This document shows positions 51,887-63,613 of a stretch of DNA of 64,000 nucleotides, piece by piece. Origin of the DNA: Anaeramoeba flamelloides. Its lineage: Eukaryota > Metamonada > Anaeramoebidae. The notes beneath the pieces were generated by a model, which was not told where the DNA came from, ran no database searches, and worked only from the letters and a program-made list of their open reading frames with translations. The position numbers and the translations under genes were made by a program. Location of the stretch: the NCBI GenBank assembly GCA_027625915.1, contig JANTQA010000019.1, positions 5,001 to 69,000 on the forward strand. Reading direction: 5' to 3'. Within the stretch, counting starts at the first letter, position 1; every line of letters begins with the position of its first letter.

Positions 51887-51945
51887 CTTTTTATTTTTCG
51901 TTATTTTTTCCTTTAATTCAATATATCATTATTTAATCAATTTTG
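51887..51945. promoter_or_regulatory. Possible bidirectional promoter, 59 bp
   Basis: Separates two divergent start codons. AT-rich with TTTCCTTTAATTCAATATAT; no motif I can name. The call depends on the hypothetical gene at 51569-51886 being real. Confidence 0.25.
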
Positions 51946-54900
51946 ATGTCTAAAGAAACACAAACAATTCCAAATGAGAGCAAGATCAAAATCCGATTTG
52001 AATCTGTGTAAATGATCTTTAATTTTTTCTCTTTTTTTTTTTTTTTATTATTAATCGATCCTTCTTTTCAAACACAATAAACAAAATAATTTAATAACCA
52101 TTTAAACAGAAAGATCCAAGAAAAGAATTCTTTGATTGTAATTTCTCAGTGTCCCGAAAACAAAAAAAAATGGGAGGAAATTGGTCGAACCAAATTTTAT
52201 AAGTAAAAATAATCCTTTTTTTTTTCGTTTTCTTTTTTTCATCTAGGTCGAAACAAAAATTTAAAAAAAAACAAATTTCCTTTTTACTTCTTAAATAATG
52301 AAAAGAAAATCATTAAGGCCCGACTACCAGGAATTTTTTCTTGTTCTCTTTGAGTTTTATCGTATCCAAAATATTAAGTTAGATTTCCATAACCAAGCAA
52401 AGCCAAGTTCACAAAATAAGTTTGGGAGCGTAACCTTTAAGCTTGGTGAGTTAATGGGGAAAAATAAAAAAAAAATATCAGTTAATATTGTTAATTCACA
52501 AGACAAAGAAGAAACTGTTGGATCACTAAGCATCATTGGCGAAGAAATCAAAATAGAAAATATGAGCATTTCAATGACTTGGTGTGGGTAAGATCTAATT
52601 TTCATTTATTTTTTTTTCCTTTTCTATTTACGTTAGACAACTCACCGGACTTGATTACAAAAATCTAATTATTGCTGGCTGTTTCATTTTCATGATCTCA
52701 ATCTTTTTTGTTTCTTCTAATGATATTTTCTTTTATAAACAAAATAGACAAAAACTAAAAAAGGTAATTTTCTTTCTTTTTTGTTCAATATTGGGATAAT
52801 TCCTTTTCTGCCTTCAAGAAATGCGTACCTCTTTATTAAAGTTTATTTATACCCAGAAGTGGACTGTAAAACCACCCCCTTTGGGGTTGAATTGGATGAA
52901 AAATGGTAAAGAAAGTCTCTATTTATATTATTATTAGCTCTATACATTTCAAGTTTTTACAATATTGGCAATTGCAACATTATTCCAAATTTCTAGAATG
53001 AGGTCTCTCAGAAATCATCTTTCTATTCTTAAAGGCACAAAGACATAACACAATAACAAAACACAAAACACTATTGTTATCAACAAAAGATAAATCATTT
53101 TTCTGAAATTTGCTAGTATTTGTTTTTAGGATGGGATCAAAATTTCAGATCATTCTCTTTTTTTCAATTCTGAAGCATTCCTTTTATTTAGAATTTCCAA
53201 TTAAAACTTAAAGATTCAATAGAAAGAGTAAATTAAAAGAAAAAGAGACTACAAATTACAATCTATTTCTTTTAAAACTCTGACATGAAAAAAACAATGA
53301 AAATTTTTTCCAATTTAAAATCTGAATATAGGTTTTTTTCATTTTTCTAAGAAACCTTTCATGAAATGACAAACAACCTATTTGAAAACTCTCTTGGAAA
53401 AATAAAAATCAAGAAATTAAAATATTACACTTTTTTGAAGGTAACCATGAAATTAACTCTCAAAAACCATTTTTTTTTATTTCATATCCATTTTCATGTT
53501 CAACTTCGTACAGACGCCTTACATTTTGAACTTGGAAGTTATTGAAACGATGAAACATTTTTTTGATTAAAAAAAAAATAATATTATTTTTCAAATTTTT
53601 GAATCTGAGACAAAATAATTGACTTAAAGCAATATACCTTTTTAAATGGAAAGAAATTCAAAATTTTCCATCAAAAAATATTTGTCATTTTCGTCATGTT
53701 GATGAGATTTTTGCAATCAAATATTTTTAATAAAAAACACCAAAAATTTAGAATTATTTCAAGTGTCTTCATAATTAAAGCTCGATATAGAATGAGAAAA
53801 CAAATTTGTTTTATTAATTATTTTAACACAAGAACACCGATTGAACATTAGATATATCTTTTTCTTTTCTTTTGTTGTTATTTGATTTAACACAGCACCC
53901 TCATTTTGATTTTACACAACAAATTGACACAAATAAAAAAATAACCTGTTTAAAAAGTGATAACAAAAAAAATTGTCTACTTTTAGCTGTTGTTACATTT
54001 TGTGTATTTTATATTCTGAATTTGCACCTCATAAGTATGAAACAATAAAATTGAAAATTTTCAGTTAGACAAAACTATTACTTTAAATAAACATTTCATC
54101 ATTAGCAATCAAGTTTATTTACAATATAATCAACACTCAGGAACTTCAAATTCTTGCAGTATATTATATTTATTGTGGTTAGTAGGATCACCTTTTTTAA
54201 AAGTCCCTAGTTTAGAAAAAAAGGTGTTTTTTTTTTTTTTTTTTTTTTTTTGAGGTCTAAAAATGTATAAATCACTTGAAAATAAAATTATGGTTTAATT
54301 CAACTTTGAGATATTTACAAGAATAGATAATAAGTAATGTTTTTAAAAATTCCTTTCTTTTCGAATAAAACTAAAATATAGAAAAAAAATCACTAATGAT
54401 TTTATTGCTTGTCCTCAGTTTTCTGTGGTTCAAAAGAATTGCACAAAAATCAAGTATTTTGTTCCATTCTTTTAAATACTGGAAAAGTTAACGAAAAGTG
54501 ACTGTAAAGTGCTGTAGAGTGCCTAGGTTTTCCAGAATTCAGAAGAATAGAGTAAAATCAAAGATTTAATTCAATTATTTTGAGTTCTGGGAAATCTAAA
54601 GGTGGTTTTTTTTAATTTAAGAAATAAACTGAAAATTAAATAAAGTTTCAGATTATTTCAAAATATAAAAAAAACCTAATGAAAGTGTCCTCCAAGTGCC
54701 TAGATTTTCCAGTATCCAAAAGAATAGAGAAAAATAAAACATTTTACTCACATTCTTTTAAATTCCAAAAAACCTAACAAAAGTGTCCTAGGTTTTTATT
54801 TCAAAAATTAAAAAATACCTAACGATAATCAAAAAAAAAAATATTTTTTTAAATTTATATCAATAAAAATTAAGTATTGTATCATATTAATAATTCACTT

Positions 54901-57900
54901 TTAAATCATTCTAAACATATAAAAACCTGATATTTTAAAAATTAAAAAAAAGATAAAATCAAAAACTAAAAAAAAGTGAACTATAATTTTTGAAATGGTC
55001 ATGATGGATTTTTAATTACTAAAATTTCACAAACCAAAGCTTGGAAATAAGATTTTTTGACAAACCATTAAATTCATTTTAAAAGACATTACAAAGTATC
55101 AAATTTCTAATGGTTATTGATATTTTATAAGATCTTTTTTTTTTTTCCACATTTGATCTTTTTCCAAAAAAAAGGATTAAAAAAAAAATCAACAGATTTC
55201 CAAAAATGATTGTATTTTAGCAATTTTTAGAATCACAAAAATTTAAAATTTGGAATCATAATATTAAAAGAATACCAATGTAATCAGTTTTTATAAGCAC
55301 TTTCCACATGTCAGAGTTACTTTGAAATATAATTTTTCAAAAACATCAAAAATTTATTTTATTCTGATTACATGGAATCAAAAAAAGAATTTTTATTTGG
55401 TGCCAAAGCTCTATTAAAAAAAAAAAGATTCTTTTGATTCGATTTTCAAAGTATAATGATTGTTTTATCAGGGGGGTAAACATAAAAAAATCAGGGTTGA
55501 CGAAAAGATGATTAAAAATAAAATTTTATGAAGAAAAACCTAAAATATTTATTTTTGAGAAATATTAAATTCTTTTTAAATTATTAAAAAGAAATACTTC
55601 TTAATTAAATTTTGATAATGATGGGATTCTATGAAAAAATGAATTTAAACAAGAAATAAATTGAGATTAATCATTGATATATAAAAAAAGAATCATTTGA
55701 TTCCATGGAATCAAAAAAAGAATTAATTGTGGTTTTTTTTCGAAAAAGAATAAAAATGTGAACTCTGAAGATCTAAAAAAAAAAAAAAAAGAAAAGAAAA
55801 TAAAAAATTTGAACAAATTAGAAAAAATGATAATGATCTATAATTTGAAAATATTTCTTTTAATAAGAATACGGGATAACCACTCAAAACTCCTTCCAAT
55901 AACATTATAAAGTGAGTCAATATTTTTAAAAAGAATTTTTTATTTTTTCTATATAAAGTAGTCTTGAAAAATATTTGTCTGAATATAAATAAGTTTCCAA
56001 TCATTTTTTGATAATCCATTAATCACATCCATTATGGAGATTTTAAATATTTATATAAACAAAATTTATGTTTTATTGGTACACTTTAAAAAGATTAAAC
56101 AAATCAAACAATTGTTTATTACATGAAAACTTAAAATAAATCAATTTTAATCCCTTTTTTTTTTTTTTTTTTTACTGTTTATTTTAAATTTCAAACCAAT
56201 TCATACCGTTTAATTTATAACAACTTTATTTGATGATACATTTTCGTAATCAAGAATGAATCTTCGTTCCTATAATTAAAAAAAAAATAATATTTAGTTC
56301 CAAAACATCATTATCATTTTAACCTTTATTTATTAGTAAAATATTTGCAAAAAAGAAACTCAAATTTTTTCAGAAATATAAACATAATAATCCAATTTAT
56401 TTTTACACATTGTATTTTTTTTTTATTATTAAATAATTTTATTATATTTTTTTACCTTCATTTGAATACAAAATATTAAAATAAAAAAACAATTTAATAG
56501 GAACGTTTTGGTTCAGTTAACCCATTTCTTCGTTTTTCCAAGAAATTGAATGGAAACCAAGGGTATGCATTAGTCCATGAAACTGAAGTTATTCCAAAAT
56601 CCCAAGATCCAGAATGGGCATCATTTGAAATAATGTCTTACGATCTTTGCAATTGTGAATATGATCGTGAAATTCTGATTGAATGTTTTGATAAAGTAAT
56701 TTTTTTATTCCTTTTTTTTTTTTTTTTTATTTTTTTTTGATTTGATATTATAAAATAAATAAATAAAAAAAAAAAAAAATATTCATAAGTTTTAATATAT
56801 TCCAAAAATGAGAAGAAAAAACATACGAAGTATGTTGAAATTAGCTTAATACTTGATCTAAATTCAAAAAATTTATAAAATAAAGCTTATTGATATTATT
56901 GTTTTAAATTTTGTACTATAATAACTTTTATAATATATCGTTGGTTAAGGAGGGTTAGTACATTTTAAAACTCTTAAAGTGACTGGGTGTATTTGTGATT
57001 TTAAAATAAAAATCATTTTTTTATTCCAATAAATTAATGATCAAATAAAAATTAAAGTGGAATATATCACATTGAAATGTATTTAACAAATGGATTACAA
57101 AAATAAAATACACAGAATTGATCATGAGAAAATAAAATCAAATTGAATGATTTTCGAAAATAAATATTTTTACAATAATCATAATTAATTTATTATTTAT
57201 AATACAAAATAAAAAATATTTTTCACTTATATCTTATAGAAAAAAAAGGGAAAGCCAAATTTAATTGGCGTTGTTGTTACAACTCTATTATCTTTAATGA
57301 ATGAAAATTTAGAAATTTTTGCTTTGGTGGATCCAAAAAAAAAAAAAAAAAAATCTAATTTAGGGCTCTTAGAATTATCAAATTTCACAGAAAAACAAAC
57401 CCATTCGCTTTTAGATTTTCTTTCATCAAATATTGATTTATCAATTGCAATTGGTGTTGATTTTACCATTTCTAATGGGTAAGTTACAATTCTTTAATAT
57501 TTTATATTAATCTTTTTTATTTCTTTCTATTCTATTTTTTTATTTCTTATTCTCCATGTATAATTATTTTAGAAAAGTATCACTTGTTATTATTGTTTGG
57601 TTAAATTGATTTTACAAATTTAACAGATTTACAACCAAAACATACTTCGTTTTTTCCTTTTATTATTAAGGATAAACACATATAAATTCCTTTGAAATTA
57701 ATTTTTTAATATTCATAAACAAAAATAAATTATTATAATTAAATCAATATCCCAATACAGTAATATTCTTTCATCGATTAATATGCTAAGGGGGATATTT
57801 GATATTATTTCAAATAAAATTTAAATTTCGAAATTCAAGTTAAGAAAGGAAATTAAATTTTAATATCTCCAATCATTTAATAAACAAACAAAAGAATAAA

Positions 57901-60589
57901 TCAAATACTTATATTAAATTTAAGGTATTTTGGTTGTTATTTATTTTGATATAAGCTTTTTTTTTTGTCAATGACGTACACAAAAAAGTTTCCAAATATC
58001 ATTATTTTTTATAATTGACCATTTGAAAAACTAAATAAGGAATTAGTAGAATAATACAGATTGTGAGAATAGTTGATATACGTGTCAAGTTAAACTAAAA
58101 AATCTATATATTTTCTTGAAAATTGAAAAAACTAAAATTCTTAGGTTACCTTATTGGCTGAAAAAATCAACATTTTTCTTTTTGATCTTTCATTGAAGAT
58201 CAAAAGAAAATTCCAATAGAAATTAATATGATTGTTATACCACCATTTTCACTATTTCAATAACATTAGAATAACTCTTTTTTACTAGCGACAATTACTT
58301 TGATATCTACAACGCAAATTATTGGATTTAAAGAATGATAAATTAATAGATCTCTATGAAAATAGCAAAGTTTTTTTTTTTGGAAATTTTCCAGTTGTCA
58401 AAAACCTTTTTGCTGATATTCAAATTTAAAATTACCTTGAAAAGGCTTAAAAACCAAAAATTCCCTACTGAGGTGTACTTACCTCTTTATTTTCAAGTAT
58501 TATAAAGTTAAAAATAGCGCAAAAATAGGCTGATGATAATTTTTGTAGATTTTTGTAGATTCTCGACATTTGTAGATTTTTTCAGGGCGGTAGTTGTACT
58601 AGGGAAACACCTGACCTAGGTTCGATTCCCACCAAGTTTATTTAATTTTTGAGAAAATTAATGGAAAATTAAAAATAATATACATTTGCTTTGCAAATAT
58701 CAGCCATTTTAAACCAAGAATAAAAATAAGTCATAATAAATGAAGTGTCTCGCTTCGCTCAGACAATATTTATCATTTTCAAGCAGATTGTGAAAAAAAA
58801 ATTGTCTACAAATGTCGAAAATCTACAAAAATCTACATTTTTCCAATTTTCCCTAAAAATATACTTCAAAATTATCTGGAAGGAAAGTTTAACAAGAGGT
58901 AAATAAAATTTATTTCAAATTTATCTTGTTTTGTTCGAGAATTTCGAAAATTTTTTAGATCAATAAATGCTTTGTTAAATACTAAAACAACAAAAATTAG
59001 AAATATATTTTGATTTTCCTTCAACAAATAATAAATTAAATGCTTTTTTTTTTGTTTCGCAACACCAATTGAGCACAAAACACGGATAGTTATTAATGGA
59101 TTTTCAATAATAATGAAAGATTGTTTATAGTGATTAATAACGGAAATTATTTCTTAACCTATGAATAAAAATAGTGTACTATTTGGTTCATTTGTTTTCA
59201 TTTGATCTTTTTAAAAATTTTTTTATAATTAAAAAGAACAAAAAGAAGTGTTGACTTTTTTCGATTTGTGATATTGTTTTTTGGGCATATTAATTAAATA
59301 CTGTGTTACTTGGAATTTGTAAAATCTATCAAACAATTATTATGAATTTTCTTTAAAATTACTTTTGGTAATAAAAACAACATGAGTCTAAATTTTCGAT
59401 TGTTTTTTTTTTTTTCCTTAACTTCCAATTATTTTTTTTTTTCCTTTTCTTCTATTATTAGTATTCAATTAAAAGTTTTTGTAATAAATATTTCAAAAAA
59501 AAAGGAATTATTTTTGTAATTAAATTTACTTTTTATTAGAATAAACTTTATATAAACATCATTTTTAAAACAAATTTTTTTTGTATTTATGTAGTATTTA
59601 TTTTGATGAAGATATTTCGATTTCATTGTAGTGGAAAAAAAAAGATTAAACTAAAAAAAAAAATGTTTTTTGAGTGTATTATTCTTTTTTTTTATTGGTT
59701 AAGAAGTACTTTAAAAATTTAGGATTCAAATAAATGTTTTTTTTTTTTTGTTTTCTAAAGTTTATTTCCAATTCTTATTTTAAATTATAAAGAATTAGCA
59801 TTTTATTTTTTTTTCAAAAAATGAAAAAATGATTATTTTTGTAAATTAAAATATCAAGATTTTTTTTATAATGAATTTATTTTAAATTTATTCTCTGTTT
59901 TTTTTTTTTATCCTATTTTAAAAAAAAGTCAACCAAACATTCCAAAATCGTTACATTATATAAACCCGCCTAATTATAATCAATATGAACAAACTATTGT
60001 TACGCTTTGCGAGGTTTTAAATCAATATACAAAAACAGATAAAATTGCAGCATTTGGATTTGGGGCAAAAATTCAAAGTAAAAACTCAGTCATTGCTTCT
60101 GATTTATTCCCATTAAATGGCAATATCTTTGATCCAGAATGCAATGGTGTTGAAGGGGTACTTTCCGCATACACAACGTCACTTAGCTTTGTTGGTTTAA
60201 ATGGACCAACAAAATTTACACCATTAATCACTTGTGCATCTAACATATCAAAGGCATCCAGACACTTTGAATACACGGTTTTAATACTAATCACAGATGG
60301 TGAATTAGTTGATGAAAGTACAACTAAAAAGAATCTCTTACGTGCTTCAAAATTGCCAATCTCAATAGTTATAGTCTGTGTTGGTGATACTGGCTGTTTT
60401 GAATCAATGAAATTCCTCCCATCGGAGCAATATGCACAAGAGGGCCAATTTAAACGTAATTTAATAAATTTAGTTTCATTCAAAGAATCTTACAAAAAAG
60501 GGGATTTCACAAAAAATGCATTTAATGGTTTTAGTGAGCAATTTTTGAGATATTACAAAAACGCAAAAAAAGTTCCACAGCAGAAATAA
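51946..60589 (+). CDS. Copine (C2-C2-VWA), seven exons including a 16-nt microexon
   Basis: Copines are normally calcium-dependent phospholipid-binding proteins with a VWA (copine) domain that recruits partners to membranes. Exons: 51946-52007, 52110-52202, 52306-52587, 52748-52763, 56501-56695, 57240-57478, 59929-60589; all phases agree, 515 residues, TAA. C2A: KIKIRFESVKIQEKNSLIVI, KKWEEIGRTKFY, FFLVLFEFYRIQNIKLDFHN, FGSVTFKLGELMG. C2B: SISMTWCGQKLKKERFGSVN, PFLRFSKKLNGNQGYALVHE, TEVIPKSQDPEWASFEI, ECFDKKKKGKPNLIGVV. VWA: GVDFTISNGQPNIPKSLHYI, NQYEQTIVTLCEVL, AFGFGAKI, FPLNG, ECNGVEGVLSAY, LILITDGEL. The DxTxS metal-site motif is kept; most C2 calcium-ligand Asp residues are not. Introns are 102, 103, 160, 3737, 544 and 2450 nt; the two longest are full of repeats. 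Confidence 0.93.
54418..54777. repeat. Three hairpins of family D in a row
   Basis: Units at about 54418-54490, 54522-54600 and 54699-54777 each pair a CCTAGGTTTTCCAGAATTCA-like arm with its inverted copy through a TAAAAT-rich loop, as in the copy at 23182. They differ in detail, and 31-98 bp of spacer separates them. Words such as AGTGTCC and AAGTGCCTAG recur just outside the units. Confidence 0.6.
54855..55930 (+). repeat. Element C, copy 4
   Basis: Shares with copy 2 the blocks TAATAATTCACTTTTAAATC, AAAAACCTGATATTTT, AAAAAAAAGTGAACTATAAT, GATTTTTAATTACTAAA, and ends AACATTATAAAGTGAGTCAA. Interior diverged and borders approximate; a CATGGAATCAAAAAAAGAAT word occurs twice (55374, 55703). 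Confidence 0.45.
56945..57170 (+). mobile_element. Element A, copy 5 (one end only) in a copine intron
   Basis: Begins TTAAGGAGGGTTAGTACATT and follows the first 220 bp of family A with heavy divergence (AAAGTGGAATATATCA, AATTGATCA). Occupies much of the 544-nt intron before exon 6. Confidence 0.5.
58541..58842. mobile_element. Element F: TIR element around a pol III B-box-like segment
   Basis: About 38-bp inverted ends: TTTTGTAGATTTTTGTAGAT / TCTCGACATTTGTAGA at 58541 and the complement of TGTAGATTTTTGTAGATTTT / CGACATTTGTAGA at 58804-58842. Just inside the left end is GGGCGGTAGTTGTACTAGG, then ACCTAGGTTCGATTCCCACC: GGTTCGATTCC is an exact B-box type sequence, and the first block is loosely A-box-like. 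The two boxes are too close and the T-stem does not pair, so this is not a working tRNA. A TGTCTCGCTTCGCTCAGACA hairpin lies at 58746. Confidence 0.55.
58853..59092 (-). repeat. Dispersed repeat Q, copy 2
   Basis: Complement of this stretch matches 690-935 in order: TTGCGAAACAAAAAA, TTTGTTGAAGGAAAATCAAA, AAACAAGATAAATTTGAAAT, CTTCCAGATAATTTTGAAGT. It begins 11 bp after element F, so F and Q may be parts of one larger element. Confidence 0.5.
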
Positions 60590-60773
60590 TATCCTTCAAT
60601 TTTTTTTTCATTTTTTTGTTTTTTGATGGTTTTTCTTTTTCACTTGATATTTCTATACAAAAATAAATTATTAAAAAATTGATTTTTTTTTTGATTTTTT
60701 ATCATTTTTGAAAGTATTAAAATCAAAGATGATCATGTTCCTATATTGGATTTGATCATTAATAAATGTTCAT
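60590..60773. other. Copine 3' flank
   Basis: 184 bp of T-rich sequence before element A copy 3; presumably carries the copine 3' UTR. Confidence 0.4.
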
Positions 60774-61858
60774 TTAAGGAATTCGATTCATTTTACCATT
60801 TTGAAAAATTTTGATTGAAATAGACTTATTGAAAAAAATATTCTTTGAGTAACATGTGATATTGAAACTTTGAAACCAAAATACAATTCACTGCTTTATT
60901 AATGAAAAGAAAAAGAACCATAAGTAATTCAGAGTTAAATCTCTAATTTTTCAATTTTTTGAACATTTTCATTTTTGGTTCTGTTTTTGGTTTTATTAAA
61001 TTAGGTTTTGGATCTAGAAATGTGTTTATACAAATGAGCGAAATTAATCAAAGAGTAAACCGAAATAAAAAAATAGACCCGAAAGGGTGAGTCTTTGAAA
61101 CAAATATTTTATTTAGAAGACTAAACACAAAAGATCACCATTTCTAAATAAATTTGTTGAAATTCAAGAATTAAAAAAAAAATGGATTGATAAAGACCTA
61201 TTTTCGAAGATTTGTTTCTAATTTATATTCTTAATTTGGATAAATTCAAACAATTTATTTCTTGAATTTCTCACTCGATTGTTATTTATTATTATTTTTA
61301 CATTACTGATTTTTCAAGAAATTTATTTTCAAAATTCTTATTTCAAATATTTTTATCAGACAAAATCAAAACATTGTCTATTGTTTCAAAAATTAAAATA
61401 AAGGTATTAGATTCTCGAAATCAAAAAACAGTTATAAAAGATTCAACCCAAAGAAAAAGAGAAATTGAAAAAAATGAAAACATGATTCAGAATTATTTTG
61501 AGTTCTCGATTTAATGGATAATGAATAATTCTCAAATCCAAAAAATAGTACCAATAAATCTTTATTTCTCAAGGAGAATTTAATAAATATCCGATTTTCT
61601 GAACCAAAAATAAAATTAGATGAATTAAATGAAAATCGAAAATTTAAATTCGTATGGAAATTCTTTAGAAATAATCAAGTAATTGGTTAATCAAAAATTT
61701 TCCAATAAAAAGTTTTTTGATTAGAATTAAAAATAAAATCAAAGTAAAGAAGAATTAATTGTATCAAATTTTATTGAGATAAGATCAACTAATAAATAAA
61801 TTCTTTTTTTTTTCTTTTTGATCAATTATTTTTTGTTTTTTTTGATTTCCTTTTTTTT
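60774..61858 (-). mobile_element. Element A, copy 3 (inverted, truncated)
   Basis: On the + strand it opens TTAAGGAATTCGATTCATTT / TACCATTTTG, the right-hand A end, and follows the copy at 3517 in reverse as far as a TTTTTGATCAATTATTTTTT block near 61840; the last 90-100 bp of the opposite end are missing. No element L is present inside it. Confidence 0.65.
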
Positions 61859-61925
61859 CATGGGTATGTAAATATATTTTACATAGATATTTCAACTATA
61901 TAATTTATTAAAATATTAATTTGCA

Positions 61926-62343
61926 ACCAGTTCCATTTTTAAGACATAAACTTTGAACAAAATATAAGGTGCAAATCAAATTATCAAATTCTAACCCCAA
62001 ATTCAAAATATAGTAAGCTAAATTTCAAAAATAGGGGCAGATTTTTCATCCTAAAAAAATTTGTTTAATTTTTTTTTTTTTTAATAATAATGTATTTTAC
62101 TAAAGTGTTTAGAGATAATAACCAAAATAGATTAATAAATAAAATTATAGTGTAATCACTTTATTTTTTGAAAGACAAATGAAAAAAGAAAAAAATATTA
62201 AAAAAAAAGTTTGCCCCTAATTTTGAAATTTGGTTTATAATGGTTTGTGAAAAAAAAAACACCAAAAAATGTGCTTTAATTTGTAATTTTTTGGTGCATT
62301 AAATTTCATTAAAAGTTTGTGTCTTAAAAGTGTAACTGAATAT
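61926..62343. mobile_element. Palindromic element B, copy 6: long, diverged variant
   Basis: Outer arms are B-like (CCAGTTCCATTTTTAAGACA / TAAAC and the complement AGTTTGTGTCTTAAAAGTGT / AACTG) but the element is 418 bp. The extra interior has its own inverted pair (AATTTCAAAAATAGGGGCAG against GTTTGCCCCTAATTTTGAAA). This may be a sister or ancestral form of the 200-bp B copies. Confidence 0.6.
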
Positions 62344-63613
62344 ATTCGATTCTAGAAATGAATAAAATGATTCAGTTCCATGTTTAGGTGTGACTAAAAA
62401 TTTGAAAAATGTGCTTTACTCCTTATTTAATGTTTCAATCCAAGTGCGAATATCAGAATCTTTTTTTTTCTTTAATAAAAATATTTTTTATCGAAAAAAC
62501 AGATCATAATAAGAAAATGTAGAAAGTTTCGTCATATGTTTAATTCTTAGACAAAAATTCAAAGATCAAAACTCCCCAACTTATTAAATACTATTATTAA
62601 ACTTTATATTGTATAAAAATTACCGGATATGAAATAATGATTTTTTAAAAACAAAGAAAAGATTATTGAGGTCTTCAAATTAGATACATTCTCAAAAATC
62701 TAAGGTTGGCGCTCTGTATATCAGATTCATGATTATTATACTCAGGATGGGTTCATATACAAATTAATTTAAGTATCATAAAATATAAGTACTGGAATAA
62801 GTCACCAATTTTCATATAAATATATATTTATTTAGAATATGTTTTATCCTAAGATCTTCTTTATTTTTCTAAATATTCCAAGATGAAAAACAACATTAAT
62901 TATTATTGTAAATAACTTCATAAAAATATATAATTAAATATTTTTTTTGTAAGAAAAAAAGAATTTTTAGTATTAAAAAGGGTATTGGTCTAATGTAAAC
63001 TTTGAAACTGATAGATTAAAATAAGGTAAATGTGATTTCTGGAAAATTTTATGTTTTTTTTTTTTTTTTTTTCAGAATAGCCTTTTCGAAAATACTCGTA
63101 TTTTTCAGAGTTAATTTGTATTATTTTTCTTTTAAATAAGTGATTTTCCAAACAAAACTACTATAAAAAACATCCAAGCGAAACAATTTTTGGTAACGAT
63201 CAATCTTTCAATGACCCTTTTACATTTTGATGCACTTGTGGAAATATTGTATTGGTTTGTCTTTTAAATTTATTTTCTATCTTTTCAAACATATAAAAAT
63301 CTAATAAATTTCAATTAATAATTCAATCAGGTGAATATTAACATATTCAAAAATATGAATCATAAATCGAATTATTAAATAATCAAAAATTTTCTATCGG
63401 TGAAATTTTCAATCTATTATTATCTCTTGTTTGGGGACATAATTATATACTGTTAACAAAATAGTCACAATAATAAAATTTTCTCGTTGTTTCGATTGTT
63501 TTTGGTTTTATATAAATAAGAATCTCTTAGAATTCTTTGTTCGTTTTTGGGGATTGAAATCAAGGAGAAGTAAAATATTTGATTTTTGCTCATTATTTAT
63601 TCATTTTTTTTAC
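62344..63613. other. Spacer or intron region near the right edge
   Basis: No exon I can support with confidence. If the model at 63614-63899 is real, this would contain its introns and later exons: minus-strand 63175-63245 (ISTSASKCKRVIERLIVTKN) and 63450-63530 (IKPKTIETTRKFYYCDYF) read coding-like but are not proven. Confidence 0.3.

Larger units (their letters stand above)
52764..56500. other. Long copine intron (3.7 kb)
   Basis: Between the microexon and exon 5. Holds a D-hairpin cluster (54418-54777), element C copy 4 and long homopolymers. At 52810-52900 a less AT-rich segment (TACCCAGAAGTGGACTGTAA, ACCACCCCCTTTGGGG) could encode RNAYLFIKVYLYPEVDC, but it does not fit the copine and is probably a repeat remnant. 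Confidence 0.5.

Noticed and set aside
52637-52740. Alternative copine exon starting after CGTTAG
   Set aside because: Gives QLTGLDYKNLIIAG and no donor that rejoins exon 5 in frame; the 16-nt exon at 52748 fits both phase and domain.
58585-58635. Functional tRNA gene
   Set aside because: A and B boxes are about 33 nt apart instead of about 44, and the T-stem has mismatches; kept only as a B-box-like segment in element F.
60073-60483. Minus-strand 136-codon frame
   Set aside because: Antisense of the copine VWA exon, which has an unmistakable family match on the plus strand.
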